Of a DNA stretch of 64,000 nucleotides, positions 17,770-26,910 are shown in pieces. The position numbers and the translations under genes were made by a program. Each line of letters opens with the position of its first letter. Positions within the stretch are counted from its first letter, which is position 1. Source of the stretch: an uncultured Aquimarina sp. (GTDB lineage Bacteria > Bacteroidota > Bacteroidia > Flavobacteriales > Flavobacteriaceae); the NCBI RefSeq assembly GCF_947500065.1, contig NZ_CANMQT010000011.1, positions 62,001 to 126,000 of the forward strand, read 5' to 3'. The notes beneath the pieces were generated by a model, which did not search any database, was not told where the DNA came from, and worked only from the letters and a program-made list of their open reading frames with translations.

Positions 17770-19548
17770 CTACTGAATCACAAAACGTCCATAGACTCCT
17801 TGTACTTTTGCAATATATGTTCCGCTGCTCAAGTTGTCAGTTTCTATTTGACCAAGCTTACTATCAATCTGTTTTTTAAGAACAACTCTTCCTCTTAGGT
17901 CACGTACTTCTATAGTGCCAATAATATCATTTGATTGGATCGTAATATGTTGATTTTTTGAAGGGATAGGATACATAATTATTCCTTTGCTGGTGAAAGT
18001 GTTTTCTTCTATATTTAGAATAAATTCGGGAGCAGCAAACCCAACTTTTTTGCCAACATCATCTATGGTATAAGGTAGCCTTGTTCCATTTGCTCCAAAC
18101 TCTTCAGCACCAGCATCATAATTAGAGGATCTGTTTCCGTCTAATATGTCTTTGTCTAAAAATGAATAGGTTCCTATTCCTGCATTAATTGCCGGACTTC
18201 CGGTTGCTAGTCTATAAAAATCAGTTCCACTAATTAATAAGCCTGAAGATACTGTTTGATTATTATCAACTCCGTTTGTTAGATCCCAAGATCCGTTTTG
18301 TGTAATATTACCTTCATATTTGGATGTAGCTCCGATAGGATTTGTTTGTTCGTCAACTGCATTTTCGCTGGTGTTGATCATAATATTATTAGCGATAACA
18401 AGATTTTCAGGTGCTAAAGTTAAATCATTACCTACGTTTGTTCCTATTCTAAATCCGTAGTCACAATTTACAAAAGTATTATTGACAATAGTTGCATCGA
18501 TTACCTGATAGTATCCATTGAGGGCAGAATTAGGGCGTCCATTAGAAACATTAATTGCTCCAGCTGTCTTAGTAGTACCTCCTGTTGGTTTTTCAGAATT
18601 TACTCCTTCAATATAATTATTGTAAATTTTATGACCTTCACCAATTACTCTAACTCCTCCTGAAAATTGTCTATTATCAGCAAAAAAATAATTGTTATAA
18701 ACTTCGCAGTTATCGCCATGTCTTAGTGTAAGCGTCCCTTGATAGTTTTTAAAAGTATTGTTGTAGTATTTGTTTTCACCACTTTTATTAGAAATAATCT
18801 CCACTTCTCCCGACCAATTATAAAAGAAGTTGTCATATACTTCTGTGTTTGATGGATGTAAAGAGGTGCTACTATTTCCAATTCTTATTGCATCTTGATC
18901 GTTATCTTGATTTACTTCGCGTATTGGGGTACGATCGGCAAAGTAATTATGGTGTATTTTAGTGAAATCAGGTTCAGCAAACTCTGTAGACGTGGAATTT
19001 CTATTATCATTAATGATACTTCCTATACCGTGTTTACCAATAAAAGAACTATAACTAATTTCGTTATATTGCCCATAGACAAGAATCCACTTAAAAGTTA
19101 AGGTCTCTTGAGAAGAAGTGCCGTTATAGCTGTCAATTTTGATATTAGTAATCGTACAATGATCACATTCATCTTTATTAGAATCTCTGAATTGTAGTAT
19201 AGGATCCAAATCATCTCCATCATCTGGTAGGTTAGAAGGGTTTTGGAAAACTACACCTTCAAAAACAATATAAGAACCTCCCATTTTGACATGTGAATTA
19301 CCTTCAAAAAATACAGATCCCACAGTTTGCGCTTTAATTGTAATGGGATTTGATTGAGTTCCATTCTTATTTATATCAATATCAACGTTTGTCCAGGTTC
19401 CATTGGAAAGGGTTATGGTCGTGCCAGCGGATGCATTTGCAATTGCATTTTGTAGTTCAGTGTTATTATTTACGGTCTGTGCGTAGGCGCTGCCGAAGAA
19501 AAATATCCACAATACTAGGTTGAAAAGATTTAGGTACTTTTTTTTCAT
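17770..19548 (-). CDS. Polysaccharide lyase family 6 alginate lyase-like protein with T9SS sorting domain
   Basis: This 592 aa secreted enzyme has a signal peptide to about residue 23 and a right-handed beta-helix over 25-470. The PL6 catalytic region contains Lys255 (SNKSGENKYYNNTF) and Arg276 (GTLTLRHGDNCEVYNN). A C-terminal domain of about 75 residues (MYPIPSKN...LRGRVVLKKQ...LSSGTYIAKV...RFVIQ) is a type A sorting signal for type IX secretion. PL6 enzymes cleave alginate or chondroitin; alginate is likelier in a marine flavobacterium. The gene is solitary, with no SusCD pair here, and two operators overlap its promoter. Confidence 0.9.
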   Translation of the reverse strand: MKKKYLNLFNLVLWIFFFGSAYAQTVNNNTELQNAIANASAGTTITLSNGTWTNVDIDINKNGTQSNPITIKAQTVGSVFFEGNSHVKMGGSYIVFEGVVFQNPSNLPDDGDDLDPILQFRDSNKDECDHCTITNIKIDSYNGTSSQETLTFKWILVYGQYNEISYSSFIGKHGIGSIINDNRNSTSTEFAEPDFTKIHHNYFADRTPIREVNQDNDQDAIRIGNSSTSLHPSNTEVYDNFFYNWSGEVEIISNKSGENKYYNNTFKNYQGTLTLRHGDNCEVYNNYFFADNRQFSGGVRVIGEGHKIYNNYIEGVNSEKPTGGTTKTAGAINVSNGRPNSALNGYYQVIDATIVNNTFVNCDYGFRIGTNVGNDLTLAPENLVIANNIMINTSENAVDEQTNPIGATSKYEGNITQNGSWDLTNGVDNNQTVSSGLLISGTDFYRLATGSPAINAGIGTYSFLDKDILDGNRSSNYDAGAEEFGANGTRLPYTIDDVGKKVGFAAPEFILNIEENTFTSKGIIMYPIPSKNQHITIQSNDIIGTIEVRDLRGRVVLKKQIDSKLGQIETDNLSSGTYIAKVQGVYGRFVIQ

Positions 19549-19576
19549 GATTTAGGGCTTTACTCTTTATTTTAAA

Positions 19577-19601
19577 TTGGTTAACCAAATTGGTCAACCA
19601 A
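19577..19601. promoter_or_regulatory. Tandem operator for the PL6 lyase gene
   Basis: TTGGTTAACCAA (19577-19588) is a perfect palindrome, and TTGGTCAACCAA (19590-19601) keeps both TTGGT/ACCAA arms. They are spaced 13 bases centre to centre and lie immediately downstream of the -7 box at 19603-19610, a repressor position. The TGGT-N2-ACCA pattern resembles operators of FadR-type GntR regulators. Confidence 0.65.
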
Positions 19602-19602
19602 A

Positions 19603-19610
19603 CAAATATA
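19603..19610 (-). promoter_or_regulatory. -7 promoter box of the PL6 lyase gene
   Basis: The minus strand reads TATATTTG, matching TAnnTTTG, about 55 bases before the start codon and directly upstream of the tandem operator. Confidence 0.6.
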
Positions 19611-19650
19611 CTATTCATTTTTGTAAAATCCATATTTTTTATAAAAAACA

Positions 19651-19682
19651 AAAACGCCTTCAAATATATTGAAGGCGTTTTT
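19651..19682 (-). terminator. Terminator after pnp
   Basis: AAAACGCCTTCAA (19651-19663) and TTGAAGGCGTTTT (19669-19681) form a 13-bp stem that ends in a T run on the minus strand. Confidence 0.88.
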
Positions 19683-19705
19683 ACTGTAATTATAAGAGTA
19701 TATTA

Positions 19706-21907
19706 CTAATCTCTTTTATCATTATTTCTTGGTTTTCTATCACCTCTAGGCTTGTCATCTCTTGACTTATCACCTTCTGGTCTTGGAGGTCTAGGCAATA
19801 ACGCTTTTCTAGAAACCTTCTCTTTACGAGTTCTAGAGTCTATACCGAAATATTTTACATCCATAACGTCGCCCATATTAACAACATCACTAACATTTTC
19901 AGTACGTTCCCAGGCTAATTCAGATACGTGCAGTAATACTTCGTTACCAGGAGCATCCATATATTCTACTACAGCACCAAAATCTAACATTTTTACTACC
20001 TTCACTTCGTATATACTACCCACAACTGGTTTGAATAATATAGCATCTATTTTTGCTTCTACAGCGGCGATACCTTCATTACCAACACCTAAAATTTCTA
20101 CAATACCTTCTTCTGTTACTGGATCTTCATTAATTACAATGGTAGTTCCAGTTTCTTTTTGCATTTCTTGTATTACTTTTCCACCAGGTCCAATTAGTGC
20201 TCCAATAAATTCATTTGGAATACGTCTTGTAACCATTTTCGGAGAATGTGGTTTCACATCTGCAGCAGGAGCCGCGATAGTGTCCGTTAATTTCTCTAAA
20301 ATATGTAAACGACCATCACGAGCTTGTTTTAGTGCATTCACTAAAATTTCATATGATAATCCTTTTACTTTGATATCCATTTGGCAAGCCGTAATACCAT
20401 CTGCAGTACCTGTAACTTTGAAATCCATATCTCCTAAGTGATCTTCATCACCTAAAATATCAGATAAAACAGCATACTTTCCAGATTCTGCGTCAGAAAT
20501 TAATCCCATTGCAATACCAGAAACAGGTTTTATCATTTGCACACCAGCATCCATTAATGCCATGGTACCAGAACAAACTGTTGCCATAGAAGATGAACCG
20601 TTAGATTCTAATACTTCAGATACAATTCTTACAGTATAAGGACAATCCTCAGGAATCATTCCTTTTAATGCACGTTGTGCTAAGTTACCATGTCCAACTT
20701 CTCTTCGTGATGTTCCTCTAATTGGGCGTGCTTCACCAGTACAAAAAGGAGGGAAGTTATAGTGTAAATAGAAACGTTCTTCACCTTCGTGAGATGGCAT
20801 ATCTATTTGGTTTGAATCTCTAGATGTTCCTAAAGTTACTGTGGCTAAAGCTTGAGTTTCTCCACGTGTAAAGATAGAAGAACCATGAGTTGATGGTAAG
20901 TAATCTATTTCACACCAAATAGGTCTAATTTCATCTGTCTTACGACCATCTAAACGTAATCCTTGATTTAAGGTTAAATCACGAATGGCAGCTTTTTCAG
21001 CTTTGCGGTAATATTTAGATACTAAATCACCAAAGTCTTCTAATTCTTCTTCAGAAAACGTAGCTTTTATTTCTTCTTTTATTTCTTCAAATGCAGCACT
21101 TCTTTCATGCTTGGCAGATCCAGCTTTTGCAATTGCATACACTTTATCATAAGCCATGTCATGAATTTTTTTGGCTAAATCTTCTTCTTCTCTTTCACCT
21201 TCATATTCACGAACTTCTTTCTTTCCAAATGCTTCTGCTAATTTTACTTGAGCAGCACATTGTACTTTAATAGCTTCATGAGCAAATTTAATTGCATCGG
21301 CCATTTCTTCTTCAGAAATCTCATCCATTTCACCTTCTACCATCATTACTGAATCAGCAGAAGCTCCAATCATCATATCAAGATCAGATTCTAATAATTG
21401 AGCACGTGTTGGGTTGATAACAAACTCACCATTTACACGACCAACTCTTGCTTCAGAGATTGGGCATTCAAAAGGAAAATCTGATAGTTGAATAGCAGCA
21501 GAAGCTGCTAAACCTGCCATTGCATCTGGCATTACGTCTTCATCATGAGACATTAATTGAATCATCACCTGAGTTTCAGAATGATAATCTTTTGGGAATA
21601 ATGGACGTAATACACGATCCACTAAACGCATCGTCAATACTTCACCATCACTTGGTCTTGCTTCTCTTTTAAAGAAACCACCAGGGTAACGTCCAGCAGC
21701 AGCAAATTTTTCTCTGTAATCTACCGTTAATGGTAAAAAGTCTACAGGACTTTGTTTGTAATTAGACACTACCGTACATAGTAGCATACATTTACCTGAT
21801 TGTACAACAACAGATCCATGTGCCTGTTTTGCTAATTTTCCGGTTTCGATAGAAATTTCTCTACCATCACCGAGGTCTATGACCTCTCTATAAACTTTTG
21901 GAATCAT
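19706..21907 (-). CDS. pnp: Polyribonucleotide nucleotidyltransferase (PNPase)
   Basis: This degradosome-type 3'-5' exoribonuclease has two RNase PH domains (FLPLTVDYREKFAAAGRYPGG..., and LDGRKTDEIRPIWCEIDYLP... with GTSRREVGHGNLAQRAL). A KH domain follows (RRIPNEFIGALIGPGGKVI), then an S1 domain (GSIYEVKVVKMLDFGAVVEY), and a basic Arg/Asp/Lys-rich tail. The ATG at 21907 (MIPKVYREVIDLGDGR) is preferred because it starts at the family's usual position; an ATG 39 bases upstream would add a non-conserved 13 residues. It lies downstream of rpsO, the classical order, with a hairpin in the leader. Confidence 0.97.
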   Translation of the reverse strand: MIPKVYREVIDLGDGREISIETGKLAKQAHGSVVVQSGKCMLLCTVVSNYKQSPVDFLPLTVDYREKFAAAGRYPGGFFKREARPSDGEVLTMRLVDRVLRPLFPKDYHSETQVMIQLMSHDEDVMPDAMAGLAASAAIQLSDFPFECPISEARVGRVNGEFVINPTRAQLLESDLDMMIGASADSVMMVEGEMDEISEEEMADAIKFAHEAIKVQCAAQVKLAEAFGKKEVREYEGEREEEDLAKKIHDMAYDKVYAIAKAGSAKHERSAAFEEIKEEIKATFSEEELEDFGDLVSKYYRKAEKAAIRDLTLNQGLRLDGRKTDEIRPIWCEIDYLPSTHGSSIFTRGETQALATVTLGTSRDSNQIDMPSHEGEERFYLHYNFPPFCTGEARPIRGTSRREVGHGNLAQRALKGMIPEDCPYTVRIVSEVLESNGSSSMATVCSGTMALMDAGVQMIKPVSGIAMGLISDAESGKYAVLSDILGDEDHLGDMDFKVTGTADGITACQMDIKVKGLSYEILVNALKQARDGRLHILEKLTDTIAAPAADVKPHSPKMVTRRIPNEFIGALIGPGGKVIQEMQKETGTTIVINEDPVTEEGIVEILGVGNEGIAAVEAKIDAILFKPVVGSIYEVKVVKMLDFGAVVEYMDAPGNEVLLHVSELAWERTENVSDVVNMGDVMDVKYFGIDSRTRKEKVSRKALLPRPPRPEGDKSRDDKPRGDRKPRNNDKRD

Positions 21908-21991
21908 ATTTTTTTTTGATTCTAATCCTATTGGAGTAACTAACATTGCATACGTTAATTACCTACCTATAGGTTTTATTAAACATTGGTT

Positions 21992-22010
21992 TCCGTCTTA
22001 CTCGGACGGA
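21992..22010. other. Hairpin in the pnp leader
   Basis: TCCGTC (21992-21997) and GACGGA (22005-22010) form a small GC-rich hairpin in the rpsO-pnp gap, about 85-100 bases before the pnp start. PNPase leaders in other bacteria carry processed hairpins used for autoregulation; a similar role here is only a guess. Confidence 0.35.
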
Positions 22011-22128
22011 CAAGGTTGTGTTGTTGTAGTTGTTGTGCGACCAATGAAAAACTAAGGCATTCATTTTAACCTTCTACAAGTCAAAATGTTTTATTTATAA
22101 TTTCACTAAATATGAAATAAGTATAATT

Positions 22129-22158
22129 AAAAAGAGAGGCACACGGCCTCTCTTTTTT
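22129..22158 (-). terminator. Terminator after rpsO
   Basis: AAAGAGAGGC (22131-22140) and GCCTCTCTTT (22146-22155) form a 10-bp stem ending in T residues on the minus strand, just after the rpsO stop. pnp therefore probably also has its own promoter or depends on readthrough. Confidence 0.8.
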
Positions 22159-22160
22159 GA

Positions 22161-22430
22161 TTATTTTCTTAATCCTAATTCTTTTACAATTGCACGATAT
22201 CTCATAATATCTTTTTTAGTAAGATAATCTAAAAGATCTCTGCGCTTACCAACAAGCTTTACCAATGAACGCTCTGTATTGTAATCCTTACGATTCTTCT
22301 TTAAGTGTTCAGTTAAGTGTGTAATTCTGTGAGTAAACAATGCAATTTGTCCTTCTGCTGAACCGGAATCGTTTTTTCCTTTTCCGTGTTTTGCGAAGAT
22401 TTCTTCTTTAACTTCTTTTGTTAAATACAT
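22161..22430 (-). CDS. rpsO: 30S ribosomal protein S15
   Basis: At 89 aa this has the standard S15 length, with GSAEGQIALFTHRITHLTEHLKKN and the C-terminal RRDLLDYLTKKDIMRYRAIVKELGLRK halves (read in parts). It binds 16S rRNA in the platform and bridges to 23S. The start at 22430 (MYLTKEVKEEIF) is chosen over an upstream ATG at 22487 because the -7 box at 22485-22492 would place the upstream codon before the transcript. It is followed by a terminator and pnp. Confidence 0.97.
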   Translation of the reverse strand: MYLTKEVKEEIFAKHGKGKNDSGSAEGQIALFTHRITHLTEHLKKNRKDYNTERSLVKLVGKRRDLLDYLTKKDIMRYRAIVKELGLRK

Positions 22431-22484
22431 TCCAATATTATTTAAATGATTTTTATGTATAAATAGCATTCTGCTATCAGCGTG

Positions 22485-22492
22485 CAAATATA
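22485..22492 (-). promoter_or_regulatory. -7 promoter box of rpsO
   Basis: The minus strand reads TATATTTG (TAnnTTTG), 55 bases upstream of the chosen rpsO start codon. Confidence 0.6.
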
Positions 22493-22593
22493 GTATTTTT
22501 TAGGTTAGAAATGCTTTTTACGAAAAAAACATTTTGCATTAAACCTTTTCTAAATAAGTAAGTCCTAGAAGAGTAACATTAAAAATTAAGATA

Positions 22594-23424
22594 ATGAAGA
22601 ACAACATTTTAAAATTTGGTTTGATTGCATTCTGTTCAGTAGTTTTAGTAGGATGTAATAGTGAAGAGTTAACGGATCAAGTATCTATAGATGATATTGA
22701 TAGTGAAGAAGCAGTCCTTACAGCGAAGATTGACGATGGTTCTGAGGTACTAAGTGATCTTACATTACAAGGTTTTGAAGATGAAGAAGGTTTAGCTAAA
22801 GTTGGTAACAATCGTTTTTTACCTGATTGTGCTACAGTAACGATAGAATTAACGAATACTTCAAAAAATGTAACTATTGATTTTGGTACAGAAGGTTGTG
22901 AGATAAGAAGCGGTCATATCGTAAAAGGAAAGATTCTTATGTCATATGAGTTAAATGTAGAAGCGATGTCTTTGGTGATTAACTATAGTCTGGAAGATTT
23001 CTTTATTGATGATTTGCAATTTGCTGGTTCCAGGACAATCACTAGGCTTAAAGCTAATGATAATGGTAATCCTCAGTATTCAATGAATCTAGATTTTATG
23101 GTAACATTTGCAGATGGTACGCAAGCTTCTAGAACCGGCTCCAAAACTCGTGAATGGATAGAAGGAGCATTCAATGGTAATTGGGGAGACAATGTTTTCT
23201 TGATTACAGGTTCCTGGGAAACTAATTTTGCTAATGGTACTATGCATAGTACTACTATTACTACGCCTTTACGACGTGAAGCTAGCTGTAGGTTTTTGGT
23301 TAGTGGTGTAGTAGAGTTGGTAAGAACTAGCTTTAGTGGAGCATTAGATTATGGAGATGAATCTTGTGATAATAAAGCTGTATTTACGAATACAGAAGGA
23401 GAAGAAAGAGAGATTTTCTTATAG
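22594..23424 (+). CDS. Lipoprotein of unknown function
   Basis: This 276 aa protein has a signal peptide and lipobox VLVGC (Cys21), followed by an acidic stretch (EELTDQ, DDIDSEEA). Four Cys residues in the mature part (CATVTIE, FGTEGCEIRSG, EASCRFLVSG, GDESCDNKAVF) could make two disulfides in a beta-rich fold. There is no enzyme motif. It is monocistronic, with a bidirectional terminator shared with the next lipoprotein gene. I do not recognise a family beyond a general flavobacterial hypothetical lipoprotein. Confidence 0.55.
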   Translation: MKNNILKFGLIAFCSVVLVGCNSEELTDQVSIDDIDSEEAVLTAKIDDGSEVLSDLTLQGFEDEEGLAKVGNNRFLPDCATVTIELTNTSKNVTIDFGTEGCEIRSGHIVKGKILMSYELNVEAMSLVINYSLEDFFIDDLQFAGSRTITRLKANDNGNPQYSMNLDFMVTFADGTQASRTGSKTREWIEGAFNGNWGDNVFLITGSWETNFANGTMHSTTITTPLRREASCRFLVSGVVELVRTSFSGALDYGDESCDNKAVFTNTEGEEREIFL

Positions 23425-23444
23425 AACATATTAGAGGATACATT

Positions 23445-23480
23445 AAAAAGCCCGATATTTTTTTTAATATCGGGCTTTTT
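23445..23480. terminator. Bidirectional terminator
   Basis: AAAAAGCCCGATATT (23445-23459) and AATATCGGGCTTTTT (23466-23480) form a perfect 15-bp stem between converging lipoprotein genes. Confidence 0.9.
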
Positions 23481-23500
23481 GGCATTCCAATAATTATAGG

Positions 23501-23986
23501 TTAATTTATTTGCTGGATTTCGAAATGTCCGGTAGTCTGAACAGTAGGATTTCCTTGTAAATTTCCAAAATAAGTAAAGGTCAATCTTTCGATAGGATCT
23601 TCTTTGGTTCCATCAAACTCAATTTCATATTGCTCTGTACCAAGTGCAGAACCGTAGTTCAAAAAGATACTTGCAGCATCAAAAACTCCTCCAGTACTAT
23701 TATTAGTATATGTCCAGCTTTCTGTTGGTAGTGTGTTGAGTTCTGAAGATCCTTGTACTACACTAGAACTTATAAACCGATACGTTACTTGACTGGCTAC
23801 AGCAAGGTTGCCTGGATTAGAAACAGTGGTCGTATTAAAAAAAGTAATTTGATAACTAAACAACTCTTCTGGTAAAATAGAAGTCAGATCATCGTCAGAA
23901 GAAAACTCATCTTCATCACAAGAATAAAAAAAAGTTAAGGTTAATAGTAAAGATAATTTTAGGGTAGTCCGTAAAAATTTTTTCAT
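23501..23986 (-). CDS. Small lipoprotein of unknown function
   Basis: The start at 23986 (MKKFLRTTLKLSLLLTLTFF, then YSC) gives a complete lipoprotein signal; an in-frame upstream ATG adds only eight hydrophilic residues. The mature part, about 135 aa, begins with a strongly acidic DEDEFSSDDD run and continues as beta-rich Thr/Ser-rich sequence (YQITFFNTTTVSNPGNLAV, TYRFISSSVV). No known catalytic motif is present. It shares a terminator with the lipoprotein gene to its left, but the two are not obviously paralogous. Confidence 0.5.
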   Translation of the reverse strand: MKKFLRTTLKLSLLLTLTFFYSCDEDEFSSDDDLTSILPEELFSYQITFFNTTTVSNPGNLAVASQVTYRFISSSVVQGSSELNTLPTESWTYTNNSTGGVFDAASIFLNYGSALGTEQYEIEFDGTKEDPIERLTFTYFGNLQGNPTVQTTGHFEIQQIN

Positions 23987-24085
23987 AATACACAGGTTTT
24001 TGTTTTCCAAACTGAATTTATAGAATTATCTATGACAAGTAAATACCCTTATGAGGGTATTTTTTATGAAAATCTTTGTAGGAAA

Positions 24086-24838
24086 TCACAAAACTCCATT
24101 TTTTTTACAAAACTGAATGAGTTGTTTGGTATTATGTGATTGGCTTTTTTTGAAAATATTTTTCCGATGCGTGGCAACGGTATGCTTACTGATAAATAGT
24201 TTTTTTGCAATTTCAGCATTAGAAAGTTCCGCTTCAATTAATTGAATTATTTCTTTCTCCCGATTGGTAAAAAAATCATCAAATGCTTCGTGAATTTGTT
24301 TTTTGAAAAGTGTTTGGTCAATATTGTTACCGTAAATATCCCAGGATACTCTATCTCCGTCATCTATAAATGAAATATCTGTGAGTAAGGATAAGTTGCT
24401 AATCATTTTTCCATCACTATCTTTTTCCAGTACAAATGACTGTCGTAATACTTTAATATAAGAACCGTCTTTTCTTTGTAATCTAAAGGTTAATAATAGG
24501 TAAGGTTCATCATGTATATTTGTACGATCAATACAATATATTACAATTGCCTTCACTACTCTTTTTACAAAATCATTATCATCAGGATGAAAATAATTAA
24601 GCGCTATATCCATAGAAAATTCTTCTTCTGTATATCCTAACATATCTTCGATATGCCTTGTGTACGTAAGCTTAGATTGTTTCCAATCCATAATATACAG
24701 GCATTGTTTTCCGCGTATTAAAGGAAAAGACCCAAAGTCGTTAGCTGTTGTTCGCTCATTAGATTGAGAAGAAACAGTATCTAAATGACGCGCTACACTT
24801 TCTTTGAACTGAATGATATTTTGTTCATTAAAATTCAT
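24086..24838 (-). CDS. PAS-LuxR transcriptional regulator
   Basis: This 250 aa regulator has a PAS fold at about 40-165 (YIMDWKQSKLTYTRHIEDML GYT in parts, YFHPDDNDFVKRVV, FRLQRKDGSYIKVLRQSF). A LuxR-type DNA-binding domain follows at about 188-245 (FFTNREKEIIQLIEAELSNAEIAKKLFISKHTVATHRKNIFKK, seen in pieces). Its start overlaps the stop of the upstream hydrolase gene as TAATG, so the two are co-translated. No phosphorylation domain is present, so the PAS part probably senses a small molecule or redox state, and the hydrolase may act on that ligand. This pairing is inference. Confidence 0.8.
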   Translation of the reverse strand: MNFNEQNIIQFKESVARHLDTVSSQSNERTTANDFGSFPLIRGKQCLYIMDWKQSKLTYTRHIEDMLGYTEEEFSMDIALNYFHPDDNDFVKRVVKAIVIYCIDRTNIHDEPYLLLTFRLQRKDGSYIKVLRQSFVLEKDSDGKMISNLSLLTDISFIDDGDRVSWDIYGNNIDQTLFKKQIHEAFDDFFTNREKEIIQLIEAELSNAEIAKKLFISKHTVATHRKNIFKKSQSHNTKQLIQFCKKNGVL

Positions 24839-25656
24839 TAAACACTTTTCAATGTTTTATTAGCAAAATTTAATACATGAGAGTTAAATAGATCTGAAGC
24901 ATCAATATGCGGACAATGCCCCGAATTATCTATTGTGATGAGGTCAGCATTAGGTAGTTCTTCTTTTTTTAAATTAGATAAATACTCGATATTGACAAAA
25001 ACGTCATCATTGCCATGTAAAATAGTTGTATATCCTGAATAATTAGATAATATTTTTACTTCATCCTGTAAGTCTCCGGCATTTAAAGAACTTCCGAAAT
25101 CTTCTCTGAATTTTCCATCCGTATTAGAAATCGACTTTTTGATCTTCTGAAAATTTTCGTCTTCAGAATTGTATATAGCTTTTGATAAACTATCAATCTC
25201 GTTTGGTTGTAAATTCCTTTGTAGTAAAAAAGGAATGTTTTCATTAGGCAAAAAAGCTTCATTGATGTTTAGGCTTTCTTTAAGTGGCGGAGTTCCAAAA
25301 ACGAAAATACCTTTGCACTTATCTGATATGGCAGGGAGTGTCTGAATGCCTAAATGTCCACCTAAGGAGTGACCAACAATAATAAAGTTGTCAAGGTTTT
25401 GAATTTTTATGAATTCTAAAATTATTGTTTTTAACCTAAGAATAGAGTAGTTATCGATTTTTGATGATTCTCCATGTCCAGAAATATCAAAAGCAACTAA
25501 TCTATATTTGGATAAGGTGTTATCATCTAATTGATTCGCAAAACATTCTTTGTTAAGTGAATTTCCGTGCATAAACAGAATGGTTTTGGTGTTTTGGTCA
25601 TTCTTTGAGAGAAAAGAAACAAAAGCACCTTTTTCATTAGGCAAAGGGGTAGTCAT
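24838..25656 (-). CDS. Alpha/beta hydrolase
   Basis: This 272 aa soluble hydrolase has the oxyanion motif FMHGNSLNKE near 28-37, DISGHGES near 57-64 and the nucleophile elbow GHSLGG with Ser97. A late acidic region (HGNDDVFV) and the catalytic His in DNSGHCPHIDA near 247 complete the triad. The substrate is not predictable; members include esterases, haloalkane dehalogenases and lactonases. It is the first gene of a two-gene unit with the PAS-LuxR regulator, overlapping by one base. Confidence 0.82.
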   Translation of the reverse strand: MTTPLPNEKGAFVSFLSKNDQNTKTILFMHGNSLNKECFANQLDDNTLSKYRLVAFDISGHGESSKIDNYSILRLKTIILEFIKIQNLDNFIIVGHSLGGHLGIQTLPAISDKCKGIFVFGTPPLKESLNINEAFLPNENIPFLLQRNLQPNEIDSLSKAIYNSEDENFQKIKKSISNTDGKFREDFGSSLNAGDLQDEVKILSNYSGYTTILHGNDDVFVNIEYLSNLKKEELPNADLITIDNSGHCPHIDASDLFNSHVLNFANKTLKSV

Positions 25657-25776
25657 GTAGCTTTTTTTACTAAAGGTATAAAAATTTACGGTACTTATAA
25701 TCTAGCCATAATATGGAATGGGTATTAAGATTTTATAGCATATAGATATTATAAAGTTATTTTTAGAGGTAGTTAC

Positions 25777-26772
25777 TTAGGTGGTTTCAATTTCTGCAAC
25801 AACTGGAAAATGATCTGAAGCTGCTTTTAAATCTTTGCTTATAGATTGTATGATATTATCTTCTTTTTCTAGATAAGGATTCCAGACTTTGGCTTCTGCT
25901 AGTTTTAGTTTGTTACTGATCAAGATATGATCGATTAATACATTGATATAATCTTCCGTTATTCGGTCTCTATATCTGCTTGAAGATGGTTCCCATCCAT
26001 TGCTGGTCCATTTTGGTTTTGGTAGTACAGATGTTAATATCATTTCCTGTTCCCATACATCTCCTAATAATATTTCTAAAGCACTTTTGTTGAATCTATT
26101 TTCGTAAAAATCCATTCCAATACCATCATTGATATCTCCCATAACAATTACATTGTGCCCTTCTTCAATGTAATCATTACATTTTTTTCTAATAGACATG
26201 CATTCTGCATACAATCTCATTCGATCTCTTTCTGATATTTGTTCAAACTTGGCGTAGTCTACAGGTGCAAAAATTCCTTTAGATTTTGTGTGAGCGATAA
26301 TGATCTTGCTAAAATGTTCATCTGCCAGATTATTAATAGTAAGTTCTAAAGGAGGTCTGTAATGTTTATATTGTTCTTTGATAAGTTTATTGGTGGTGTC
26401 TACCAGAAAGGGCTCATTAAATTGATTTTTGGAATCTGTTGTAGGGGTGAAGGCTACCTTTATCTTGGAACTGTCGTATAGGGCGCATAATTCCTGTTGC
26501 CCACTAGATGGATGCCCGTGAATTCCCTTGAAATTATTGTTGAGCGCATAATGTGATGCCCATTTTTCTAATTGTATAGATGCTGTTTTGCTGCCATCTA
26601 CTAATGTATCTGGTCCTTCAATAATTCCAATAAAATCAGGGTTAATTGTTTTTGTTATAGAAGCTAGTTGTTGGCTTCTTTTACCAATATCTCCAGTGGT
26701 AATTGGTGTTCCGTCTGTGTGGAATAGTTTCCGCATCCAATTGACATTATAAACTGCGATTCTAAGTTTCAT
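25777..26772 (-). CDS. Endonuclease/exonuclease/phosphatase family protein
   Basis: This 331 aa protein has the DNase I-like fold. It contains RIAVYNVNWM at the start, FIGIIEG with the metal-binding Glu near 46-52, IIAHTKSKG, VIVMGDINDG with Asp and Asn near 205-214, and a terminal AASDHFPVVAE with the catalytic Asp-His pair. There is no signal peptide, so it probably acts in the cytoplasm on nucleic acid or a phosphoester. It is monocistronic with no informative neighbour. Confidence 0.82.
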   Translation of the reverse strand: MKLRIAVYNVNWMRKLFHTDGTPITTGDIGKRSQQLASITKTINPDFIGIIEGPDTLVDGSKTASIQLEKWASHYALNNNFKGIHGHPSSGQQELCALYDSSKIKVAFTPTTDSKNQFNEPFLVDTTNKLIKEQYKHYRPPLELTINNLADEHFSKIIIAHTKSKGIFAPVDYAKFEQISERDRMRLYAECMSIRKKCNDYIEEGHNVIVMGDINDGIGMDFYENRFNKSALEILLGDVWEQEMILTSVLPKPKWTSNGWEPSSSRYRDRITEDYINVLIDHILISNKLKLAEAKVWNPYLEKEDNIIQSISKDLKAASDHFPVVAEIETT

Positions 26773-26910
26773 GCTAACATGCTTAAAGTATTAGTTTTTA
26801 TGTGAAAGGGAAGTGGGATATTTGGTAAATCTATTAAAATGATTTAGAAAATTGTTATATGAAAAACCCCTTTTTGTTGGGGTTATATGACCTGTTCTAA
26901 ATCGAATTTA

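Noticed and set aside
19752..20441. A 229-codon open frame on the plus strand opposite pnp
   Set aside because: It is antisense to highly conserved PNPase codons, with Ser/Thr/Pro-rich composition typical of a mirror frame, and no start context.
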